A stretch of DNA of 64,000 nt from Diphasiastrum complanatum (GCA_029204225.1 CM055111.1:13804477-13868476), one strand, 5' to 3'. Shown: positions 10,935-23,824, counted from the stretch's first letter. Notes: generated by a model from the letters alone, not told the origin. Numbers and translations are program-made.

Positions 10935-11098
10935 TCAAGTGAAAATTGACAAATTCTAACATGTGACGAATTGTAACATGTGACAGAAATTGACAAAATA
11001 GTCTTTGTACATTTAGTGCATTTTCAACCTTCATTTGTGATGGAGTGGTGTCTTGGCTTTCCAAAGAGCAATATACTATATCCAAAGAGCAAATCGGA

Positions 11099-11530
11099 TT
11101 ACATCACTATTACAAATAAAAAAATTATGACATAAATCAATATACATACATGTGATGGATCAATAGGCGGTCTACGTCGACTGATGGAAGAGCTTGAAGA
11201 TGAACCAGTCAATAGTTGTTCATTGTACTTTAGTCTTGCTTGCTCCTTTTTTCTGTGATAGATCTCAATTCCTTTTTCTTTCTCTAAATCACGTGGAGAT
11301 ACAATAATTTTCCTAGAATTCATAATTCCAATCAAATGTCATTGTAAGCATAAATTTGCAAGAAAAATTATACATTCATATTCAAATAACAAATAAAGTG
11401 CAATTGATGTCAATATCAATAACAATATATACCTGCTATTGCGATCATGAGATGAATCGCTATCTGATGATGATGACATCATCGATGACATATACACACT
11501 GTAGCTAGCTACTCTATACCACGTCATAAG
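11099..11530 (-). other. Ser-rich and basic ORF remnants, origin unclear
   Basis: Two short minus-strand frames lie here. One (11527-11339) reads MSSMMSSSSDSDSSHDRNSR before becoming hydrophobic. The other (11335-11099) reads SPRDLEKEKGIEIYHRKKEQ, then TGSSSSSSISRRRPPIDPSH. The Ser-run plus RRRPP tail is similar in kind to the tail near 3560-3680. They could be exons of the same decayed CACTA as 10769-10934, but I recognise no domain. Confidence 0.25.
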
Positions 11531-12650
11531 TAATCATTATGAGATCGTATGTACTGAACAAATATATTAAAATTTGTTAAAGACATGCCAACATCTAATC
11601 CATGTATATTCTACTTATGCTTAATGTAAATCTAATATTCTAGTAGCATTGCTATTAAGAAAATTGTTGGGTGGGGCAACACATGACGACCAATCAAAAT
11701 GAGGTTCATACTGACAAATGTTAGACATCAATAGATAGTGCGTGCAGGCCTATCTCAACTAATTTAAAGACCACATGTTCAAAGCTCTCAGTTTAAACTC
11801 TTGTCTAAGATGAGTGATGATCTCACTCGATCTTTCTTTCAAGATAGAATTATCAAAATCAAACAATCAGTCATATACTCAATTGATTCATTGCCCACTC
11901 AATCACTCATTTGATTAATTAATACTTGGCTCGAGCTAGTTAAAGATAAATCTCTTTCGCCCTTTCTATCTATGGTTGCTTTGTATGCAAGAAATCATAT
12001 ACTAGATAACACACCATTGATCAACATCTTTATTACAATGCTAAATGATATTTCAACTAATTACTATGATTTCATATAAGGTTATATAGGTCACACACCA
12101 ACAATTAAAAAAATTTATCATATAGGTCACATATCACTAAGGTCTTCAATATAACATAAATGCTTTTGATCATCAATCTAAATGACCCCATGCAACCATT
12201 TAAGAGGCCACATGAGAAAAGCAAAAAAAAATTATTTGACCATGTAATTATGTCATCAAATTATATCAAATCTATGACACCTAGATTATTAATAACTAAA
12301 TATTTTATGACATCACCGATTTGACATAATATTATGTCATAAACTATTAAAAAACTTGTCAAATTACTTGTTTAATAATAATATGTACTATTTCTTATCT
12401 CATGATTTTGTCTTGTATGTCAAATCTTCAGAAAAATAAAATTTATATCAATATAAAACTAGTTTTAACAATTAAATACTACCATAATGATTTTTGAGTT
12501 GATTTTTTTACATTCCATCATATTAAAAAATATATTTTATGTAAAATCCTACAATATAATATTCTCATAATATCTAGAATGTCCTCAAAGGATCTTTCAT
12601 GACCTCTTATAGTTAGCTTTACATTTGACTCCATTGGTGTATAACAAGAT
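11531..12650. other. AT-rich stretch, no gene seen
   Basis: Very AT-rich sequence with no open frame of note and no recognisable repeat. Confidence 0.6.
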
Positions 12651-13150
12651 TTATACCATATGAAATTTTAGAATAGAATGAGCATACTTCTCTTGACATA
12701 TGAATGTAAATTGAGAAGTTCTAAATAGCTCTATTGAACTCAAGATATAATGTAAAAGACCAAGATCATGCATCTCAAACTCCTTTTTGAGTGCAAACTT
12801 GATATCGTCAATACCTTGCTTGTTGCCTCCACTCAAAATGATGTCATCCACATAGATTAGAAGGATAGTAACATGATTTCTAAAAAATATATAGTGAAGT
12901 GAATGATCATATTCACTCATCATGAAATTTTGTGAAATTAAAAAAGAGTTAAGCTTAGCATTCCAACTCCTTGGTGCTTGCTTAAGACCATACAAACTCT
13001 TTTTTTTTGTAGAAAACAAACATGATTTGGCTTGCCATGTGAAATGTAGCCCTTGGGTTGCTCCATAAACACCTCCTCCTCAAGATACCCATTCAAGAAT
13101 GCATTTGTGATATCCAATTGCCATAGATCCCATCCAAAAATGTGTAGCAA
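12651..13150 (-). pseudogene. Ty1/Copia reverse transcriptase fragment
   Basis: The minus strand encodes the central part of a Copia reverse transcriptase. The first frame (13150 downwards) reads [20 protein letters not shown] and EQPKGY. After a frameshift at the T-run near 13003-13012 the frame continues with [18 protein letters not shown], then ILLIYVDDIILSGGN, which includes the YVDD catalytic box, and KKEFEMHDLG. Both flanks are non-coding and AT-rich, and no gag, integrase or RNase H is attached. It is an isolated fragment of about 500 bp, not a functional enzyme. Confidence 0.85.
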
Positions 13151-13363
13151 GTGAAATTATTAATTCTTGTCTAGCATTGATTGTGTTTGTAATTGTATAG
13201 CATTAATTGTATTGCCATGAATGCTTTTTTCACAAATTTTTCATAATGTGAATTTGTCGATTTTCAGATCTTCGACTGAATAATTATTGTCCAACATACG
13301 ATAGAATTCATTTCATAATTGATTTGTTTGTTCAGCATCCACAAGTATTTTTTGCACACAGCC

Positions 13364-14203
13364 ATGAGTGGAAGTGGCAGTGGAAGTGGAAGTGGAAGTG
13401 GTAGTGGCAGTGGACGTCATCGATCCAGATCTGTATATGAAGATTACGCCGCTAGCCTGATTGGTACCATGTCGCCCGAACAAAGGGCAACTGTTAACAC
13501 AGAAGAAGGTGCCACAGAAGGCCCTTCATCTCCATCCGTTGCTACAGATGAATTGTCCTCCAACCCTCACTACAATTTAAATGTCGATGGGGATGTAGTG
13601 AGGGATGAAAAAAGAACAATTATTATTAATAAGTTGCATTTTTTTGGGAACAATACTTTTAAAAAATGGTGTGATCAACCTGGAGAATCAAAATCCAAGA
13701 TTATGCAGGAGCTGCGGAAAGAATTCCCACAAGAAAATGAGTTTGATCCAGGATCCATATCAATGAGCAAATGGATTCGACATAATCTAGGGATTCGCAG
13801 GCAAGTCAAAACCTGCCTGGTGTTCCAAGCCAGATTGGAAGGCCTGCAAGGATCAGGCGAAAGATCCAAATAAATATCATCTGTAGAAGGAGGCTGCAGC
13901 GAGTAGGATGACCCATGGCATGGGTAATCCTAAGTTAGGATCTAGTGGAAAGGTGGGCCTACAGGCCCAAATGGTATGTAATTCATTTATATTCTACAAT
14001 GCATTCTTTACTATCATCGCATATGGATTAATTCATGGTCCATTTTTAACTTGTTATTCATTTTTGTTCTTTTTTACAACATCATGACTTTGGACGCTAT
14101 CCATCCAAGGCTGAGTATAAAATTGCATTTCATGATTCATACACCGGTTTGGTGGCAGAGCTAGCTCGTCAGAGACGGAAAGTCTCACAACATTATGTAA
14201 TAT
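13364..14203 (+). pseudogene. Plant transposase (Ptta/En/Spm-like) remnant
   Basis: The frame starts at ATG 13364 with a Ser-Gly repeat (about ten SG pairs, coded by an AGTGGN repeat) and then RHRSRSVYEDYAASLIG. The conserved part reads FKKWCDQPGESKSKIMQELR, FDPGSISMSKWIRHNLGIRR and, in another frame after about 13850, KEAAASRMTHGMGNPKLGSS. A likely GT donor lies at 13974, and a continuation around 14080-14200 reads HDFGRYPSKAEYKIAFHDSY. The layout resembles the small plant transposase family linked to En/Spm (Transposase_24): a basic helical segment, then an AAASR-type motif, then a D...Y segment. A frameshift and a TAG near 13893 disable it. It precedes the TNP2 remnant and probably belonged to the same CACTA element. 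Confidence 0.55.
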
Positions 14204-14588
14204 AACGTTCGAATTTTGGTATAATGTTCGAATTTCAATGATATTGATTTGTGATTGAATGGATTGTAATTTTCATACGTTTGAAACATAGCTTAGATTC
14301 ATTATATGTTCTTTAATTATTTTCATTATATACCCTAGATTAAATCTATTTGCTATTCACTTAGTAAGTTCGCAAGTGAAGTTGTCAATGAATCCTAAAA
14401 TTCAAAAAAAATGTTTTAAACTTGTTTAAAGAAAACATTTTCAAAGTTGTTGGACTTTTTAAAACTTCTAATGAAATCATCATCCATGGTACGCATAATA
14501 AGAACACTTAATTTAATTAAAGACAACTTAGATCTTATGACCGACCGCATTACATTATGAACACTTATCACGTGAATGCTTGGAAAGC

Positions 14589-14746
<158 letters not shown>

Positions 14747-15169
14747 TGAGTTATGCTAGATGAAAGAATACGATTGGTAAAAACATAACTCATGATGACT
14801 AACCTCATTTTAAAACACCAATTGTATCAAGGAATCATTAGTTGAACTCAATGCAACATCTCGCCAGCTCCGATCCTATTCTCAAAAAAACACGCGCATA
14901 AACTGTGCGGCAAAAACAATAGAATTTTTTTTAAATGATTTTTACAATGTCAGATTCGGATTCCAATACCCAATTTGAATAACAATCCGGGGGTATGCCG
15001 GTAGCCGGAAAGAAAAATCTGTCAAATTATGACATGTTGAATTCCGACAGATTGGGTGTGACAGATTTTTTGACATGGTTTTTGACAGATCCTCTGACAT
15101 CCTAAAATTTGAGGAAATTGATTTTCGCGATTTTGTGTCAAATATATGTCGAAAATGACCGCTTTCTGT

Positions 15170-16720
15170 TGTTGTGTACAAGGCCAAGAACATGGATGTG
15201 TATCTTGCACATTTGGTCGATGAATTGTGCATTCTTTGGTTTGGTATTCACGCTTACGACATCTCGAGACCGTTACAACAAAGGAGCTTCATTGTTCATG
15301 GAATTTTAATGTGGACGATGCATGACTATCCCGGTTTAAGTGAATGTTCAGGTATGTATCAAATCATACGAATCAGTTTTAGGGTTTAGCATTTGAGTGC
15401 ATTTGAATAAGCTTATCTGACATTTGGTTTATGAACTATACAAGTTTAACCACATCGGGTTCCAACGCATGTTACATTTGTGGACCACTTTTGGAGGGTC
15501 GTCATAGCACAAATATGTTGAAAAATGTGGTCTACAGAAATCAACGCAAATACTTGCCGCTTGATCATCCTTTTCGAAGGTTGAATAGGCGATTTTTTGG
15601 GGGGCGAGAAAATAATCCTTTAACTACACCACCACCCTCATGCATGTGAATGGCGGAATGGCATGGTGAATGGCTTAAACATCATGATGTAAATTCTTCA
15701 TGGAATGAATCCATTGATGGTATGAAATGATTGTCTATTTTTCATAAATTATCCTATTGGAGGATTTATTGATAAATCTTCCATTGGATCCTATGCACGT
15801 ATTCAAAAACGTCGGTGAATCACTATGGAACCACATCCTTGGCATAAATTACAACTCTGCAGCTCGTAAAGATCTATAAGTGGCCGACGTGAAAAGATCC
15901 TATTGGATTTAATACACTGAAGGTGGAAATGACAGCGTGCCATGGATTTTTACAAAAGAACAACTCCAACATGCTATGCACATTCTTTATGCAAATGATT
16001 TACCAAAGATGGTAAATTAAGTGGATTGAAATCGCATGATTGGCATGTTGCAATTCATACTTCCACTTTCTATTCTAGGTCTCTTCAACAATGACATACG
16101 AAATATGCTTTACAATTTATCATCGATGATTAGGTTTGTATATCTTTTTTAAACACTTGTATAAATATGTGCTATTGCAATATTTTTATGTGCTAAACAA
16201 CCTAATGTTATATCAATACTCTTGTAGGTGGATTTCCTCAAAAGAAATGAAAAATAATGAATTGGATTCCATGAAAATCCAAATGATCGAAATGGTATGT
16301 TTGTTGGAAAGAGATTTTCCAACTTCCTTTTTGGATATACAAGTTCATCTTCTTGTGCATTTGGTCGAAGAAGTATCAATTGTAGGACCTGTGCACACGT
16401 GATGGATGTTCTACCTTGTGCGTTTTATGAAAGTTTTGAAGGGCTTTGTGAGACAAAAGGCAAGGCTAGAAGATAGCTTGTACAAGAATCTTTGTTTAAT
16501 ATCACCGAAATAATCTCACAATTGCATCCTGCAAGTCCAAAAATGTGGTGTGAAGAAGAAGATGAACGTGTTAAGGGTGAAGTACCATAAGGAAATGATG
16601 TGCAGAAGAGACTTTCATCTCAATTAAAAGAGAAAATTGACATGTTCATATTATATAATTGTGGACAACTGGAAAAGTGGATTTCAAGGTATGAAGAAGC
16701 CAAAAAGGAAATAAACATAA
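15170..16720 (+). pseudogene. CACTA (En/Spm) TNP2 transposase remnant with DUF4218-like end
   Basis: The first exon reads NMDVYLAHLVDELCILWFGI, then FIVHGILMWTMHDYPGLSEC, a classic Transposase_21 (TNP2) block. A GT donor at about 15354 and an acceptor near 15450 splice to SGSNACYICGP and the HPFRRLNRRFFGG segment. After a stop at about 15648 the homology continues with decayed text (WHGEWLKHHD, MPWIFTKEQL) and a DUF4218-like part: ISSKEMKNNELDSMKIQMIE, FLDIQVHLLVHLVEEV and FMKVLKGFVRQKARLE (about 16210-16480). Many stops and frameshifts are present. The 15540-16320 part is repeated, better preserved, at 38105-38930. The enzyme would cut CACTA ends in the nucleus; this copy cannot. Confidence 0.8.
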
Positions 16721-16789
16721 CATTGAAACGAAGATTACAAATCCCTCTCTCTCAAATTACAAATCTAATATTCAAATACTATCAAACAT

Positions 16790-17271
<482 letters not shown>

Positions 17272-17299
17272 CGACGACGAGCTGAGTAGCTTGTGGAGA

Positions 17300-18755
17300 G
17301 TGCTATGTCCTATATATTTTGGTCTGTGACTGGTAGATCGAGAGGGCTACACTTTGGGCCCAATTTATGAGTTTCTGGATCACATAGGCCAAGCCTTGTA
17401 GAGACCACTCCTTGATGACTAGAGGTACTCATATTTGCATTCTAATTGTTTTTAAAGTTAGTAATAATTTTGCAGTTGTTTTCAACATAATGTTAAGTTA
17501 TCTCATGAAATGATTTCAAGTTTTTTGTGTATTGTGAGATGTCAAAATTGCAAGATAAGTGGGCCACGGGGTGGGATTTTTTTCATAAGCCTATTCATGA
17601 TGTTGCATATTTACTTCATCCTTTGTGATCACATCGACGCACACACACTAGTGAGATTCTACATTATGGATGGAGATGCTACACTTCCACTATTTATCTT
17701 CATCATGGACCTGATCTACAATTGATTGAGCGTCAGAAGTTGGATTTTGAGCGTGGACATAGGTCATTTTTTGGAGAGATGGCTGATGAGAGAGAGTTTC
17801 TGGTAGAGCCCATTACTTCATGGGGTGTGGTTGGGAAGGGCTCTCCTGAGTTGACAACATTTGCTATGCGTATCTTGTCACAAGATTGCTCTATTTCAGC
17901 TTGTGAATGCAACTGGAGACCATTACTTGGTGGGGTGTGGTTGGGAAGGGCTCTCCTGAGTTGATGACATTTGCTATGCGTATCTTGTCACAGGATTGAT
18001 CTACTTCAGCTTGTGAATGCAACTGAAACACATGGTCTCTTTTTCATATGAAGAGACGTTACAGGTTGACTGTGCCACAATGTGGGGGATTGGTGTTTTG
18101 TAGCACCAACATGCGACTTGTTTGATGCATTCAGAAAGACGGGACCATTGCAGGTGAATCCAGATCATTGCACCGTTCTTTCCGGTCCAGTTGCTGCACC
18201 TACAGAGGTGGATATAGATGGTGAGATCTTCTCAGAGCTACATCATGCGACATCACATGAGGAGAGGAGGCATTGTAGAGTTGAGATGGAGGCTACTACA
18301 ATTGAGTGATGATGAGGGTGGGGATGAGCAGGAGGATGAAGAGGAGACGAGACTGATCATGATGTAGGATGAAACACACTTACCAGATGAGGAGGAGATG
18401 CATGTTGATCTTGACTCTCAGACATTTCCAGATCATGTACCACTTGTACATAGAGGTCGAGGCAGAGGTAGAGGTGCATGCACGGTTAGGCTCATGGACC
18501 TTTATGGAGATGTAGATAGGACGACCACTTCGTAGACAAATAGGATGCATGCACCTATGAGTCACACACAGCCTAGAGGGACTGGACGAGGTAGAGTCAA
18601 AGGCAGAGGCGAAGGTAGAGGCAGAGGCAAAGGCAGAGGTAGAGGGTTGAGCATATTTTGACACATGGATCTAAAGGGTTCATTTTCATCATCCAGCTCC
18701 ATGAGTGATAGCAAGGAGATGTCGTCAGAGGACGAGAATGATGATGTCTAGATAA
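17300..18755 (+). pseudogene. hAT transposase C-terminal remnant
   Basis: Readable pieces, in order, are LGPIYEFLDHIGQA (17355), KWATGWDFFHKPIHDVAYLL (17560-17610), then SFFGEMADEREFLVEPITSW and the hAT dimerisation motif GKGSPELTTFAMRILSQDCS followed by ISACECNW (17722-17919). A duplicated version of the last part follows, then WSLFHMKRRYRLTVPQCGGL (about 18030). The tail, to 18755, is acidic and then Gly-Arg rich (HRGRGRGRGA, GRGEGRGRGKGRGRG). The same series of blocks occurs in the hAT remnant at 61690-63662, so these are two copies of one family. Frameshifts and stops disable it. The catalytic domain is not preserved here. Confidence 0.75.
17806..18027 (+). repeat. Tandem duplication inside the hAT remnant
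   Basis: The segment 17806-17919, covering TGGGGTGTGGTTGGGAAGGG through TTGTGAATGCAACTG, recurs immediately at 17920-18027 with a few differences. This doubles the dimerisation motif. Confidence 0.85.
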
Positions 18756-20541
18756 TGGCTTCTTCATATCTATTTTATGCACTACTCATGGCATATTTGG
18801 CTTTTTCCCCTTGATATATATGTATTGATCACAAAATCTCTCCTTGTATGAATATTATTTTCTGATATTATGTTGATGAATTTCTCGTTTCAAATTTTTA
18901 GAAAATGTTGTAAATGGTTTTGAAATTATAGTTCAATGTGTGTGGTTTAAGCAAGTCGATTTTGAATTCTGAAATATAAACATGCTTCCGATGTTTGCAG
19001 ACTATGTGGTTTTGTTTCAATCATGTGTGCTTTAAAGATGTGCATTCAAATATGAGATTACATGTTTTGGAAGCTGGTCTTGACATGTATTTTGCACATA
19101 TCCTTGTTTTTGTGAAAACTTTGTTTTTTTGAGTGCCATAGAAACTGATATGTCAATGTTTGGAGTTTAGGATTTCATGCAAGAGTAACCACATTGGTCT
19201 TAGGGCTATTCTAAATAAGGTCAATCATGTAGATTGTATGACAGACCACAATTTATTTATGTGATTTTATTAGTTGTATAGAGAGCACATGAAAGTCTGC
19301 AATCTTGTTGCAAATGGTCTTTCACAAGTGGGACACAAGAGACACAGGGTGTTAAAAAACATTCTGGATTGGAACACATCTCATTGGGCTTCGTATGCGA
19401 ATACACTTGTGCAGATCACTTATTATGTGCGGTATGTAAATTGCACTCATTCCTCATTATTGCTTCTTTTTTTGTTAGTGTTATGTATGAAAAGTGGTAT
19501 GCGTAAAGTAGTTCTATAACCTATACTCGAAAGTTTCATTGATTGCCATTATGGTTTTATCTCTATAACTGCAAGTTAGCCTCCAATTGAACCTCCTCTT
19601 ATTTTATCTTCCTGAAGAGCACTCATTTTGTATGAATACCTATAAGCAACACCCAGTCCATGCTAGAGGTGATGAATGTGAAAGACCTCACTCTGACACA
19701 TGCAGAAAGCCCTACTACAAGTACTTCCAAGTCATTTGGTATTTGAAAGTTTAGTGTAAGCACTCACTTGGTCCAGTTTCAAATTGTCACTATATATGTT
19801 CATTAGTGTACTCTAGTCACCTCTAATTTGGAAGAAAGCATTTTTTAAAGAGCGGAATTCACAAAATCACGGAACTGAAGCACGTGTAGGGAATTTAGTT
19901 AAGAGCGACTAGCAAATTCCAATTGATGTCAACGAGATAAGTAGTCTTTTTTTGTCCCATGAAGGACTCTTTTGTATATTGCAACCAAAAATCTCAACTG
20001 AATTGTGATAGAAAGAAAACTTTGAGTCATAGAACTTAGAACAATAGAATGGTTATTGTAGATACAGGTACACCATCCTCTATACCTTGCTATTTGTCGT
20101 CCTCTATTTAGTGCTATAATGCTAATTGGCATAATTGAACATTCGGTATTCTTGTATGAAATTCCTTTTCAATTCTTGTTGAAAAAGGTGTAATCTCAGT
20201 TCCTCTTGTAGCATCAAGATTCAAAAGAGACCATGGATAATGCCCTAATTTGGCGTCAACACAAGTACAACTATGAATACAATGTCATCCACTTTGCCGT
20301 CCATAGTTTGTTTGTCAATTTTCAATGCATGTTCTAAGTTTTCACATGAACAAGCAACTTTCGTAAAGCGTCTTCCTAGCTAGGGTAAGTACTAGTTTGT
20401 TGAAATGGAGAACGCTATAAGTTGCATACTTGCCACTAACTGAAACTATTCAAAAATAGATGCTACAAACATTGGGAACAACATTGACCCGTTCTAAACA
20501 ATAGAACTTCTATCAATAAGGTAAGAGATAGAACTTCTATC
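18756..20541. other. Long stretch with no gene seen
   Basis: Only short unconvincing frames occur. Composition is AT-rich. I see no transposon domain, RNA gene or clear repeat in this stretch. Confidence 0.55.
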
Positions 20542-20617
20542 ACTTTTAAAAAAGGAAAGTATACACAAAATTGTGTTTCAGGATACAATTTCGTGTATAC
20601 TTTTCTTTTTTGAAAGT
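20542..20617. repeat. Foldback with 32-bp arms
   Basis: Positions 20542-20573 and 20586-20617 are inverted copies with about three mismatches, separated by a 12-bp loop. Each arm contains the core AAGTATACAC. A direct repeat of TAGAACTTCTATCA lies just to the left. It may be a tiny MITE-like element or a hairpin RNA source. Confidence 0.85.
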
Positions 20618-21529
20618 GAAGAATATCTATGTTCGAAGCCTCATGTAAGAAATGTTCACAAGAGATTTTGTGAAAACCGTGCTCCATTTATGAATTGGAA
20701 GGCTATATATAGCCTATGAAATTTCACAAGAAACTTGCATATGAGGTAGATAATGCAATGCCATGTAGCTTATAAGAATAAGACTGGGAGCCAGTTTCTA
20801 TGGCACACAAATCATACCTCAAATATATTCCAAAACTGTCAAGCAGCCAGCAAACAACACAGTGCGCAACAGATCTCACGAAAGGATTCCCCCCCAAAGA
20901 AAAACACAACATGAAAAAAAAAATTGTTTTTTTTTTTTTTCGTTCCGCCAAATGTTTTCAAAAAATGTCATTCGTTCCGGAACCTCGTTCCATTCGTGTT
21001 CCGGAAGCATGGTTCCGAAACTATGATGCTTCTTAGATTGTACCAAAGATGAATGGGGTGGACGCGGACGCTCGTCAGGACGCGCGTTAAGGGACACGTC
21101 CGGACGCGGACACCCGAGACCCGCGTCCACCCTGGACGCACTTATATGTATATATGTATATATATATATATATATAATAGCAAAAAAAAAAATAAGACCC
21201 CGGTGGCTGACGCGAAAAGGCCTTGTCCGGCCCGGCCGGGCCCTCATGTATTACATGATCTTTGAAAACAAGAGTGCCAAGATCCCAAGACACCAACTCC
21301 TCAAGAAGTGATACAATGTGTAAGCTTCACTAGCCTCAATGTTCAATAGAATCGAATAATTTTATTCATCACTGAAAGTACTGAATCACCGATCTGTCCA
21401 AATCAGTAATTTATCAACACTGAATTACTATCTGTTTGTACTTCAGGCATCGTGCAGCTACATCTTGTGGGCGAATTTTATATCAAGTCTCAAAGTATCG
21501 CTTTACTAAAATCACGATGTTGGTGATGA
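20618..21529. other. Non-coding stretch with GTTCCGGAA and GGACGC repeats
   Basis: No gene seen. At 20940-21015 the motif GTTCCG/CGGAAC occurs several times. At 21050-21240 the DNA becomes GC-rich with repeated GGACGC and a (TA)n tract at about 21144-21176. The region 21250-21529 probably holds the 3' untranslated part of the germin-like gene that ends at 21530. Confidence 0.5.
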
Positions 21530-22198
21530 CTACGTTTTGCTGATCAGAGATCTAAGTCGCTGCACATCCTCGGCGCTTAGCTGCAGTGCCTTCTCTAATA
21601 CAGCGTCATTGATAGGTGGGTTGGAGGCAAAGAGCGCATCTGCTACATGCGAAGTGCCCTGATTCTGACTGTTGAAGGCAGAGAAAGCCAGAGCTTTGCA
21701 GTCACCGACGTTGAGCTGGAAATGCACGAGGCCTCTGGGGAAGATGAAGAGCTCCCCGGCATTGATCGTTTGCGCGAATAGTTTATTGTCCGGCGTGCTG
21801 GTGACGAAGCCCACAAGGAGCGTGCCTTGTGCGAGAAAGAGAATCTCAGCGGCACGGGGGTGAAAATGGGGAGCTTTGAGACCGTTTGGTGCGAAGTCGA
21901 TGCGAGCTGCGGAGATCCCCTGAGTGTTGAGACCTCTAAAGGTGAGGACGTTGGCTGGTGTGACTGCTACGCCGAGTGCGTTGGAGGTATTGCCGGGATT
22001 TTGCAGAACAGAAGATGCAAAGTCTGATGCTTGCACTTGCGCAGGATCTTTGCACGAAAATCCATTCACGTGGAGCTGTTGGCCCATCACACAGAAGTCC
22101 TGTAATGGATCTTCGTCAGCAGCTACGCTTCCCGGCTGCATGGCGGCCATCGCTATGAAAACCAGGATCGGTAACCTCGTCCAAAGCGATAGTGCCAT
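21530..22198 (-). CDS. Germin-like protein
   Basis: An intact, intronless 222-residue germin-like protein, a secreted manganese-binding cupin of the cell wall; relatives have oxalate oxidase or superoxide dismutase activity, or are structural. The start is ATG 22198 (MALSLWTRLPILVF); the frame is open a little further upstream but without another ATG. Residues 1-27 form a signal peptide with a hydrophobic core. The mature part begins near DEDPLQDFCVMG, and the second Cys is in NGFSCKDP, which pairs with the first in this family. Germin box 1 is PHFHPRAAEILFLAQG, carrying the metal ligands His, His and Glu. Box 2 is GELFIFPRGLVHFQLNVG, with the fourth ligand His. Length and motif order fit the family. 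The usual PHTHPRATE is PHFHPRAAE here, a mild change. Its upstream 0.75 kb and first seven codons are duplicated at 39713-40595. Confidence 0.95.
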   Translation of the reverse strand: MALSLWTRLPILVFIAMAAMQPGSVAADEDPLQDFCVMGQQLHVNGFSCKDPAQVQASDFASSVLQNPGNTSNALGVAVTPANVLTFRGLNTQGISAARIDFAPNGLKAPHFHPRAAEILFLAQGTLLVGFVTSTPDNKLFAQTINAGELFIFPRGLVHFQLNVGDCKALAFSAFNSQNQGTSHVADALFASNPPINDAVLEKALQLSAEDVQRLRSLISKT

Positions 22199-22955
22199 GA
22201 TTTTGAATGCTTCTGCAGCAACCTCCTCCGAATACTTCAATGGATGTATCTCTCAAGCCACAAATTCAGTACTACCACGAGCCACACACAGAAGAAAATT
22301 AGAAAAGGCTTTACAAGACAGGGCAAGCAATTTAATGGAAGCGTGAACTCTGAGTGAATCAATGGTTTGCTGTCGTATCCTCCTCCTCCTCCTCCTCGCC
22401 ATTGATACTCCATGATGGCCGCCTAAGGTATCTCATTATGCAGCCGCCTCGATACCACCTAAGGTGCCTCCCCAGCAGAAGAGAATGGGAGAATGGTGTT
22501 GACTCCAAATGGTGTTGTCTATAGAACACAATGCATCTTGGTTTTCAAGGGGTGCTTTAACTTGGGACCAAAAGAAACTTTGGATGCCAAGCTAACCAAC
22601 TAATCTTATGCTAGGTTTTTCAAAAGAGAATGGTGGTGTCTCCCACAACACAGTTTGTGAGAACAAAAAATTTATGGCAACGTTTTTTTACACAGTTTGT
22701 GAGGACACAAAGTTCATGGCAACAAATTTTTACATGCACCTTCCGGTTGCCAGAAGGTACACAATTTTTTTTTTTCCTTTTTTTACATGCACCTTCCATT
22801 TGAAAGGTGCGTGTACACAAAATTTACAGCAAAACTAAACATTGAAAAAAAAAGTAACGGCAATGAATGCGGGACATTCCGCCCTTGGGCTATTGCCAGC
22901 CTCAACTGAAATGTCCTCCGTGGGGACCTTTCCCCCTATATATTGGACATACTTA
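22199..22955 (-). promoter_or_regulatory. Upstream region of the germin-like gene (duplicated elsewhere)
   Basis: This is 5' to the germin-like gene on the minus strand. It holds a GAG/CTC microsatellite (22378-22397), two direct copies of a CACAGTTTGTGAG segment followed by ATGGCAAC (22655-22735), two small hairpins around GCACCTTC/GAAGGTGC (22736-22815) and a TATA-like TATATA at about 22936-22941. The TATA lies some 740 bp from the ATG, so a long leader or another start site is needed. The same series of elements occurs at 39713-40595. Confidence 0.5.
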
Positions 22956-23301
22956 ATTAGAAGACGACATTTTCTTGGATATCGCAATATATATTTCTCT
23001 TAAAATGTTCATGCAAGTTAGCGTACTTTCTATCATATTTGTGCTTAGAGGATGGTTGGGAATGTACAAGGTCATGAAAATGATCGAAATAAAACTATAT
23101 ATATAGTAATAATCTGAGAAAAATTATCAAGAAGAGATAGTAAATTATAACGATTTTCGTAAACTAGCTTATCAATATCAAAATGTGCAAAAAAAAAATA
23201 GTGAAAAAATACTCCAATTTCTCAGATGGAATGTCATTGGCATTCAAAAAATCCAGAAGTTTGTCGTCTGGGGACCTTGATGAACTGGTCATATTGAAGA
23301 T
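22956..23301. other. AT-rich spacer, no gene seen
   Basis: No coding frame or recognisable repeat lies here; the motif array starts at its right edge. Confidence 0.6.
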
Positions 23302-23824
23302 GATATCAGTTCAGCGCGCGTGAATGAATCCAATCGGGAATGCTTGAACAAGACGCGCATTAATTCGATTTTGAAGAGGCTGATATAGGTTCCAACGCGT
23401 GACAATGATAAACTTATGGTCGTAAGATGAAGGCGTGCGTCGATTCGATATTGCGTATCACAAAGGAGTTATGAAAAAAGAATTTTGAAATCTCATTGAG
23501 TCAGGTGGTTCCCATATTTATAGGCCTTTCATGATAATCACAACCATAAATTTGTCAAGAAATCAATAGAACTCTGGGGCCTATATTTGTCGACCAATCA
23601 AATAAACACAGCATTGTACTTGTGTCGGAATATAATAACTGGTCTATCATTAGCCTTTTCGAATCATCATTAGCCTAGACCCACCAATATTCTTAAAATA
23701 TCAAAGCATTAATGTTCATCGTAATCCATGCCTTGGAATTCCACACGTGTTTATGAGGGTAATAATTACGAACGACGAGGGTAATAATTACAGATGCTTT
23801 GCCTATTTAAGTGCAAACAAGACG

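Noticed and set aside
19274-19519. 81-codon plus-strand frame
   Set aside because: No recognisable domain, and its second half is a low-complexity hydrophobic stretch.
22199-22240. A longer germin-like start upstream of ATG 22198
   Set aside because: The upstream frame has no ATG, only a TTG, and the signal peptide begins naturally at MALSLW.
21924-22346. 140-codon plus-strand frame opposite the germin-like gene
   Set aside because: It is an antisense shadow of the germin-like coding sequence.
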